A DNA stretch of 64,000 nt from Rubrivivax sp. (GTDB taxonomy: Bacteria; Pseudomonadota; Gammaproteobacteria; Burkholderiales; Burkholderiaceae_C), in assembly GCA_020248915.1 (NCBI GenBank), contig JADCGP010000010.1, forward strand, positions 1-64,000, given 5' to 3'. This document shows, one piece after another, positions 55,014-61,094 of this stretch. Under the pieces are notes generated by a model. It did no database searches and had not been told where the DNA came from. It worked only from the letters and a program-made list of their open reading frames with translations. The first letter of the stretch is position 1; each line of letters opens with the position of its first letter. The translations under genes were made by a program, and so were the position numbers.

Positions 55014-55277
55014 GTGTCGGCTGGTCAGAACAAGCGTGCAATTTGTGGCCTTCGGCAACGTGGCGGGCTGCTGCGTGCCAAGCTGCCGGAAGTGCTCAGC
55101 CCGGAGCAAAAGGCCCACAAGCTGAAGAACCTCCTTCAGGCCATGCGGCGGGGCGGACTCGTCCACACGCGGGGGCCGCGGGCTCGGGCGCTGTGGCTGC
55201 CAGGCCCTGCGAGCTTGGCTGCCGGCTTGGATAAGGCCGCTTCTAGGTCCGCATCCAAGCCGGATGAGGGGCGCTAA
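55014..55277 (+). pseudogene. Gene fragment with winged-helix-like C-terminal domain
   Basis: A reading frame open from upstream of 55014 to a TAA at 55275-55277. The product (87 residues from the GTG at 55014) reads NKRAICGLRQRGGLLRAKLP, then a helix LSPEQKAHKLKNLLQAMRRGG and a wing-like LVHTRGPRARALWLPG. This looks like the 3' end of a larger gene, with a winged-helix module at its C-terminus. There is no ribosome site, and the upstream part merges into repeat A, so I read it as a truncated remnant left by insertion or rearrangement. Confidence 0.4.
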
Positions 55278-55619
55278 GTCATTGATTTAATTGTTTTCTG
55301 AGGCTTCGAGGAGGCAAAGACTAGACAAGGCGTCTATCCAAGGTAAGCCGCAAACGGGCTCGGGAGGCGCATCACGCAGCCCACGAAGCGAGTCGTGCAG
55401 ACAATTGTGCAAGGGGTGCTTGCACGGGCAGACCGCAGCCCATCCGCAGGTGGCCTGCGGCCGCGGCGGGTCGCGCGGCGAGGAGTCTGGTTTGTTATCC
55501 CCGCAGGGAGATAACGACGCACAGGATGCCGAAAAATCCATACACATCAACCACTTGACGCGATGCTTGTTATCCGGCGCTGACTTCCAAGAGTCTTCGA
55601 GTTCCCCCCAACACTGCCC
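55278..55619. other. Accessory intergenic region with AT-rich block and inverted repeat
   Basis: Directly after the fragment, an AT-rich block near 55279-55300 (GTCATTGATTTAATTG) contrasts sharply with the surroundings and could be an old recombination junction. At 55494-55515, GTTATC and GATAAC arms flank a CCC/GGG inner stem. TTGTTATCC occurs twice (55492-55500 and 55567-55575). A TTGACG at 55555-55560 has no good -10. No gene seen; probably the upstream control region of the nuclease gene. Confidence 0.5.
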
Positions 55620-56711
55620 ATGCCCATCCAGCACGCCATCTGGCAGGTCGGCCAGCAGCCCACCCTGCTGACCACCGCCAAGCTCGCCAGCGAGCAGCAG
55701 CTCGAAGACATGATCGTCCGCGAGCCGGCGATCCTGTCGAGCCAGTGGATGCTGATCGGCCGGCAGGAGGTCACCAGCCACGGCGGGCGCATCGATCTGC
55801 TGGCCATCGCGCCCGACGGCTCCCTGGTGCTCATCGAGCTCAAGCGCGACCGCACACCGAGCGAGATCGTCGCCCAGGCGTTGGACTATGCGTCGTGGGT
55901 GGCGGAGCTGACGGCCGACCGCATCGTCCAGATCTACGACCGGTTCTCGCAGGGCGGTAGCCTGGGTGCGGCCTTCCAGAAGCGGTTCGGCGTCGCGCTC
56001 GATGAAGAGACGCTGAACCACGCGCACCAGATCATCATCGTGGCCGCCGAGCTCGACCCCTCCACCGAGCGCATCGTGGCCTACCTGAACGCGCGCGACA
56101 TCGCGATCAATGTCGTGTTCTTCCAGGTCTTCCAGCACGGCGGCCAGCAGCTGCTGAGCCGCGCCTGGTTGATCGACCCCGGAGAGACGCAGGCCAACGT
56201 GGCGGCCGCCACGGGGCCGGCCGGCGAGAAGGAGCCGTGGAACGGGGAGTTCTATGTGTCCTACGGTGGCAACCCCGCGCGCGTCTGGGAAGAGGCCCGG
56301 CAGCACGGCTTCATCAGTGCCGGTGGCGGCACCTGGTACAGCCAGACGCTGAAGCTGCTGTCGCCGGGCGACCGGGTGTGGGTGAAGGTCCCCAAGACCG
56401 GCTACGTGGGGGTGGGCCGCGTGATGGAGGCGGTGCAGGCCGCCAAGGACTTCACCCTGCCCACCAACGACGGCGTGCGCGCGGCTCTGGATGTGCTGCA
56501 GCACGGTGCCGAGTGGCGCGCGCTGGCCGACGACCCCGAAAAGTCCGAGTGTTTCGTCCGGGTGCAGTGGCTGCAGACCGTGCCCGAGAGCCAGGCCTTC
56601 AACGAGGTGGGCCTCTTCGGCAACCAGAACTCGGTGTGCCAGCCCACCACGCCGAAGTGGCGACACACGGTGGAGCGGCTGAAGGCAGCGTTTCCGAAGT
56701 GGGCGGGGTGA
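55620..56711 (+). CDS. PD-(D/E)XK nuclease (NucS/DUF91-like) with extra C-terminal domain
   Basis: Predicted 363 residues. The nuclease core (about residues 20-110) has SEQQLEDMIVREPAIL, then GGRIDLLAIAPDGSLVLIELK, giving the D-(X)n-E-X-K metal site (Asp at about 59, Glu/Lys at about 73-75), and QALDYASWVAEL. This is the arrangement in NucS/DUF91 endonucleases. A middle segment (about 135-195) continues the alpha/beta fold. The C-terminal region (about 205-363) reads WNGEFYVSYGGNPARVWEEA, GFISAGGGTWYS and GDRVWVKVPKTGYVGVGRV, a compact beta-rich domain reminiscent of PUA/EVE-type base-binding folds. Lone gene between inverted repeats; mobile or defence-related by context, function unproven. 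Confidence 0.82.
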   Translation: MPIQHAIWQVGQQPTLLTTAKLASEQQLEDMIVREPAILSSQWMLIGRQEVTSHGGRIDLLAIAPDGSLVLIELKRDRTPSEIVAQALDYASWVAELTADRIVQIYDRFSQGGSLGAAFQKRFGVALDEETLNHAHQIIIVAAELDPSTERIVAYLNARDIAINVVFFQVFQHGGQQLLSRAWLIDPGETQANVAAATGPAGEKEPWNGEFYVSYGGNPARVWEEARQHGFISAGGGTWYSQTLKLLSPGDRVWVKVPKTGYVGVGRVMEAVQAAKDFTLPTNDGVRAALDVLQHGAEWRALADDPEKSECFVRVQWLQTVPESQAFNEVGLFGNQNSVCQPTTPKWRHTVERLKAAFPKWAG

Positions 56712-56774
56712 GTCACGGTCGATAGTTCGGCGAGGTCGCCGGGCGCGCGAGCGATGGCGGCGCGGCGCGCGGCC

Positions 56775-56964
56775 GAGCCGAGCTATCGAGCGCGCCCCGT
56801 GGCGCGACGGCCTCACTGGGGTGTTTGCCCCCGAAGCGCGCAGGCGCCATGCGCACTGCCTCCGAAGCGATCCACACCCCCCAAGACATCCCAGGTGTTT
56901 CTTTGCCTACTTTCTTTGCACCAGCAAAGAAAGTAGGTCGCCCGCCGGGGCGAGACCCGGCCTG
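56775..56964 (-). repeat. Dispersed repeat, copy B (inverted relative to copy A)
   Basis: Core at 56895-56964 with the hairpin CCTACTTTCTTTGC / loop ACCA / complement at 56906-56937. Similarity to copy A continues outward to about 56775, where a CGAGCTATCG block pairs with CGATAGTTCG at 56720-56729 across a GC-rich 50-bp stretch. Copies A and B face each other across about 2.1 kb. Confidence 0.9.
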
Positions 56965-57139
56965 TCGCCCCGCCGGGGCGACACCCGGCCTGCCCGCGCA
57001 AAGCCGCGCACACCGCCAAGCCCCACGCCGCCCCCGAACAACCCACGCCCAAACCGACCGACAACCCCCGAACATCCACCCACGCCCGCCGCACACTGCG
57101 GCCTTCACACCCAATCGCCCGGCCGCAGCCGCACTCTCC
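56965..57139. other. Upstream region of putA with a partial repeat duplication
   Basis: The repeat edge is partly duplicated: ACCCGGCCTG occurs at about 56955-56964 and again at about 56984-56993, each preceded by a GGGGCGA(G/C)-type block. The remaining 140 bp before putA are C/A-rich with no clear promoter, ribosome site or operator. Confidence 0.4.
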
Positions 57140-60100
57140 ATGCCGCCCGCCCTGCCGACGCCCCCGCTGACGACCTCGCCGTTGCGCGCCGCCATCACCG
57201 CGCTGACGCGCGCCCCCGAACCCGACTGCGTCGCCGCGCTGATCGAGCAGGCGCGCATGACCCCCGCGCAGGCTGCCGCCACCGAACAGCGGGCGCTGAC
57301 CATCGCCGCCGGCGTGCGCGAGCGCAGCCGCGGCGCCGGCACCGCCGGGCTGGTGCAGGGCCTGCTGCAGGAGTTCGCGCTCAGCTCGCAGGAGGGCGTG
57401 GCGCTGATGTGCCTGGCCGAGGCGCTGCTGCGCATCCCCGACGTGCCCACGCGCGACGCGCTGATCCGCGACAAGCTCGGCGCCGGCAGCGGCGTGGACT
57501 GGGAGCGCCACCTCGGCCACAGCCCGTCGCTGTTCGTCAATGCCGCCGCCTGGGGCCTGCTGCTGACCGGCAAGCTGGTGGCCACGCACAGCGAGACCGG
57601 CCTGGGCTCGGCGCTGCGGCGCATCGTGGCGCGCGGCGGCGAGCCGCTCGTGCGCCGCGGCGTCGACATGGCGATGCGGATGATGGGCGAGCAGTTCGTC
57701 ACCGGCGAGACCATCGCCGAGGCGCTGGCCAACGCCCGCCCGCGCGAGGCGCAGGGCTTCCGCTACAGCTACGACATGCTCGGCGAGGCCGCGCTCACCG
57801 AAGCCGACGCGACGCGCTACGCCGCCGCCTACGAAGCCGCGATCGAGGCGATCGGCCAGGCCGCGGCTGGCCGCGGGGTGATCGAGGGGCCGGGCATCTC
57901 GATCAAGCTGTCGGCGCTGCATCCGCGCTACACGCGCACGCAGGCCGCTCGCGTGCTCGCCGAGCTGTACCCGCGGCTGCGCCGGCTGGCGCTGCGCGCG
58001 CGGGCGCACGATGTCGGCCTGAACATCGACGCCGAGGAGTCCGACCGCCTCGAGCTCTCGCTCGAGCTGCTCGAGCGCCTGTGCTTCGAGCCCGCGCTCG
58101 CGGGCTGGAACGGCATCGGCTTCGTGATCCAGGCCTACCAGAAGCGCTGCCCGGCGGTCGTCGACTGGCTGGTCGACCTGGCGCGCCGCAGCGGCCACCG
58201 GCTGATGGTGCGGCTGGTCAAGGGCGCGTACTGGGACAGCGAGATCAAGCGCGCGCAGCAAGGCGGGGAGGACGGCTACCCGGTCTACACGCGCAAGGCG
58301 CACACCGACGTGGCCTACCTGGCCTGCGCGCGCAGGCTGCTCGCCGCCCCCGACGCCGTGTTCCCGCAGTTCGCCACCCACAACGCGCACAGCTGCGCCG
58401 CCATCCAGGTGCTGGCGGAGGCGCAGGCCGGGCCCGGGTTCCGATCCGGGCAGTACGAGTTCCAGTGCCTGCACGGCATGGGCGAGCCGCTGTACGAGCA
58501 GGTGATCGCGAGCCGGCCCTGCCGCGTCTACGCCCCGGTGGGCACGCACGAGACGCTGCTGGCCTACCTGGTGCGCCGGCTGCTCGAGAACGGCGCCAAC
58601 ACCTCGTTCGTCAATCGCATCGCCGACCCCGAAGTGCCGCTGGCCGAGCTGGTGCGCGACCCGGTGCAGGCCGTGCTCGACGCCGGCGCGCGCGAGGGCG
58701 TGCTCGGCGCGCCGCACCCGAGGATCCCGCTGCCGCGCGCGCTGTACGGCGATGCGCGCCCCAACTCGCGCGGGCTCGATCTGGCCGACGAGCGCGCGCT
58801 CGCCGACCTGCGGGCGCGCTTCGACGTCGACCGCCACAACGACTGGCGCGCCGCGCCGCTGCTGGCGTCTCCGGTCGCCGACGGCCCCTGGCAACCCCTG
58901 CGCAACCCGGCCGACCACGCCGACCTCGTCGGCCACGTGCAGGAGGCCACCGCCGCCGACGTGCAGGCCGCGCTGGCCGCTGCCGTCGCCGCCGCGCCTG
59001 CCTGGGCCGCCGCGCCGCCGGCCGCGCGCGCCGACGCGCTCGACGCCGCGGCCACGCGGCTCGAAGCCGACACCGCGGCCCTCGTGCCACTGCTCGTGCG
59101 CGAGGCCGGCAAGACCTGCGCCAACGCGGTGGCCGAGGTGCGCGAGGCGGTCGACTTCCTGCGCTACTACGCGGCCCAGGTGCGGCGCGACTTCGACAAC
59201 GCCACCCACGTGCCGCTGGGCCCGGTGGCCTGCATCAGCCCGTGGAACTTCCCGCTCGCCATCTTCACGGGCCAGGTGGCCGCGGCGCTGGCGGCCGGCA
59301 ACGTGGTGCTGGCCAAGCCGGCCGAGCAGACGCCGCTGGTGGCCGCCGCCGCCGTGCGCGCGCTGCACGCCGCGGGCGTGCCGGCCGGCGCCCTGCAGCT
59401 GCTGCCCGGCCGCGGCGAGACGGTGGGCGCGGCGCTGGTGGCCGACGCGCGCGTGCACGGCGTGCTCTTCACCGGCTCGACCGAGGTCGCACGGCTGCTG
59501 CAGCGCGCGCTGGCCGGGCGCCTCACCGACCGCGGCCAGCCCGTGCCCCTCGTCGCCGAGACCGGCGGCCAGAACGCGCTCGTCGTGGACTCGTCGGCGC
59601 TGGCCGAGCAGGCTGCGGCCGACATCGTCGCCTCGGCCTTCGACTCCGCCGGCCAGCGCTGCTCGGCGCTGCGCGTCCTGTGCGTGCAGGAAGAGGCGGC
59701 GCGGCGGCTGCTGCCGATGCTGCAGGGCGCGATGGAGCAGCTCGCGGTGGGCGATCCGCGCGCGCTCGCCACCGACGTCGGCCCGGTGATCGACGCCGAG
59801 GCGGCCGCCGCCATCGAGGCCCATGTCCAGGCGATGACGCAGGCGATGGCCGCCCGCGGGCACCGCGTCTGGCGCACGCCGCTCGACGCCGGCCTGGCGG
59901 CGCGCGGCACCTACGTCGCGCCGACGCTGGTGGAGATCGACGACCTCGGCGCGCTCGGGCGCGAGGTGTTCGGTCCGGTGCTGCACGTGCTGCGCTGGCG
60001 GCGCGACGAGCTGCCGCGGCTGCTGGAGCGCGTCAACGCCACCGGCTACGGCCTGACGCAGGGCGTGCACACGCGCATCGACGAGACGGTGGCCCAGGTG

Positions 60101-60907
60101 CTGCAGGCCTCGACCGCGGGCAACCTGTACGTCAACCGCAACATCGTGGGTGCAGTGGTGGGGGTGCAGCCCTTCGGCGGCGAGGGCCTGTCGGGCACCG
60201 GGCCCAAGGCCGGCGGCCCGCTGTATCTGCTGCGCCTGCTGGCTGCGCGGCCGGTGCAGGCGGCGCGCCGCGCGGTGGCCCTGAGCGGCACGCCGCAGCC
60301 GCTGCCGCTGCGCGGCGGGGCCGCCACCGCGGCCCACGACGGCGACGCGCCGGCGGCGCTGGACGCTCTGCGGGCCTGGGCGCTGGCGCAGGGCGACGCA
60401 CTGCTGGCCGCCGCCTGCGACCAGGCGCGGGCCGAGTCCCCGGTGGGCGCCTGGCATGCGCTGGCCGGGCCCACCGGGGAGGCCAACCTGTACGCGGTGA
60501 TGCCGCGCGCCGCGGTGCTGTGCCTCGCGCCCGAGGGCCGCGACGGCGAGCGCGCGCGCCTGGCGCAGCTGGCGGCGGTGCTGGCCGTGGGCAGCCACGC
60601 CGTCTGGCCTGCCGCCGCGCGCGGCCTGGCCGAGCGGCTGCCGGCCGCGGTGCGCGAGCGCGTCTCGCTGGCGCAGGACTGGCAGCACCCCTCGGTGCGC
60701 TTCGACGCGGCGCTGCAACACGGCACGCGCGACGAGCTGCTCGCCACGGCCGCCGCGCTGGCGCGGCGGCCGGGCCCCGTCGTCGCCCTCGCCGGGCTGG
60801 CGCCGGGCGCGCTGGCGGTGCCGATCGAGCGCCTCGTCGTCGAGCGCGCGCTGTCGATCAACACCGCCGCCGCCGGCGGCAACGCCAGCCTGATGACGCT
60901 CGGCTGA
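57140..60907 (+). CDS. putA: Bifunctional proline dehydrogenase / glutamate-semialdehyde dehydrogenase
   Basis: Membrane-associated flavoenzyme converting proline to glutamate in two steps with substrate channelling. Predicted 1255 residues. The PRODH barrel (about residues 170-480) has ISIKLSALHPRY (about 253), LMVRLVKGAYWDSEIKRAQ and YTRKAHTDVAYLACARRLL. The aldehyde dehydrogenase domain (about 570-1040) has ISPWNFPLAIFTG, FTGSTEVARLLQ, the Glu in VAETGGQNALVVD and the catalytic Cys in SAGQRCSALRVL (about 841). A C-terminal ALDH-like tail domain ends the protein. The N-terminus lacks a ribbon-helix-helix domain, so it is not a trifunctional autorepressor. Confidence 0.96.
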   Translation: MPPALPTPPLTTSPLRAAITALTRAPEPDCVAALIEQARMTPAQAAATEQRALTIAAGVRERSRGAGTAGLVQGLLQEFALSSQEGVALMCLAEALLRIPDVPTRDALIRDKLGAGSGVDWERHLGHSPSLFVNAAAWGLLLTGKLVATHSETGLGSALRRIVARGGEPLVRRGVDMAMRMMGEQFVTGETIAEALANARPREAQGFRYSYDMLGEAALTEADATRYAAAYEAAIEAIGQAAAGRGVIEGPGISIKLSALHPRYTRTQAARVLAELYPRLRRLALRARAHDVGLNIDAEESDRLELSLELLERLCFEPALAGWNGIGFVIQAYQKRCPAVVDWLVDLARRSGHRLMVRLVKGAYWDSEIKRAQQGGEDGYPVYTRKAHTDVAYLACARRLLAAPDAVFPQFATHNAHSCAAIQVLAEAQAGPGFRSGQYEFQCLHGMGEPLYEQVIASRPCRVYAPVGTHETLLAYLVRRLLENGANTSFVNRIADPEVPLAELVRDPVQAVLDAGAREGVLGAPHPRIPLPRALYGDARPNSRGLDLADERALADLRARFDVDRHNDWRAAPLLASPVADGPWQPLRNPADHADLVGHVQEATAADVQAALAAAVAAAPAWAAAPPAARADALDAAATRLEADTAALVPLLVREAGKTCANAVAEVREAVDFLRYYAAQVRRDFDNATHVPLGPVACISPWNFPLAIFTGQVAAALAAGNVVLAKPAEQTPLVAAAAVRALHAAGVPAGALQLLPGRGETVGAALVADARVHGVLFTGSTEVARLLQRALAGRLTDRGQPVPLVAETGGQNALVVDSSALAEQAAADIVASAFDSAGQRCSALRVLCVQEEAARRLLPMLQGAMEQLAVGDPRALATDVGPVIDAEAAAAIEAHVQAMTQAMAARGHRVWRTPLDAGLAARGTYVAPTLVEIDDLGALGREVFGPVLHVLRWRRDELPRLLERVNATGYGLTQGVHTRIDETVAQVLQASTAGNLYVNRNIVGAVVGVQPFGGEGLSGTGPKAGGPLYLLRLLAARPVQAARRAVALSGTPQPLPLRGGAATAAHDGDAPAALDALRAWALAQGDALLAAACDQARAESPVGAWHALAGPTGEANLYAVMPRAAVLCLAPEGRDGERARLAQLAAVLAVGSHAVWPAAARGLAERLPAAVRERVSLAQDWQHPSVRFDAALQHGTRDELLATAAALARRPGPVVALAGLAPGALAVPIERLVVERALSINTAAAGGNASLMTLG

Positions 60908-60997
60908 GCGGGCGCAGGGCGTTGCGGGCGCTGCGGGCGCTGCGGGCGTTGCGGGCGTTGCGGGCGTTGCGGGCGTTGCCGGGCGTTGCGGGGCGGT
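60908..60997. repeat. 9-bp tandem repeat after putA
   Basis: Units of GCGGGCGTT or GCGGGCGCT follow the putA stop directly; six in a row are exact or single-base variants (60924-60977), with degenerate units on both sides. The tract lies between putA and the UvrA-like gene and contains no gene. Confidence 0.9.
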
Positions 60998-61094
60998 GCC
61001 GGACGGGGCCCGCGGGACGGGCCGCACCGAGCGCCGCCGCGATCCCCTGCCTAGAATGGCCGGTTCCGCCTCCGGTCCACCCCTGCTGCAGCGC

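Noticed and set aside
55494..55515. GTTATC/GATAAC inverted repeat as a second copy of the 40.2 kb operator
   Set aside because: The orientation of the arms is reversed (GTTATC first) and the spacer and flanks do not match, so the resemblance is probably chance.
55555..55583. TTGACG as a -35 for the nuclease gene
   Set aside because: At 16-18 bases downstream the sequence is GC-rich with no acceptable -10.
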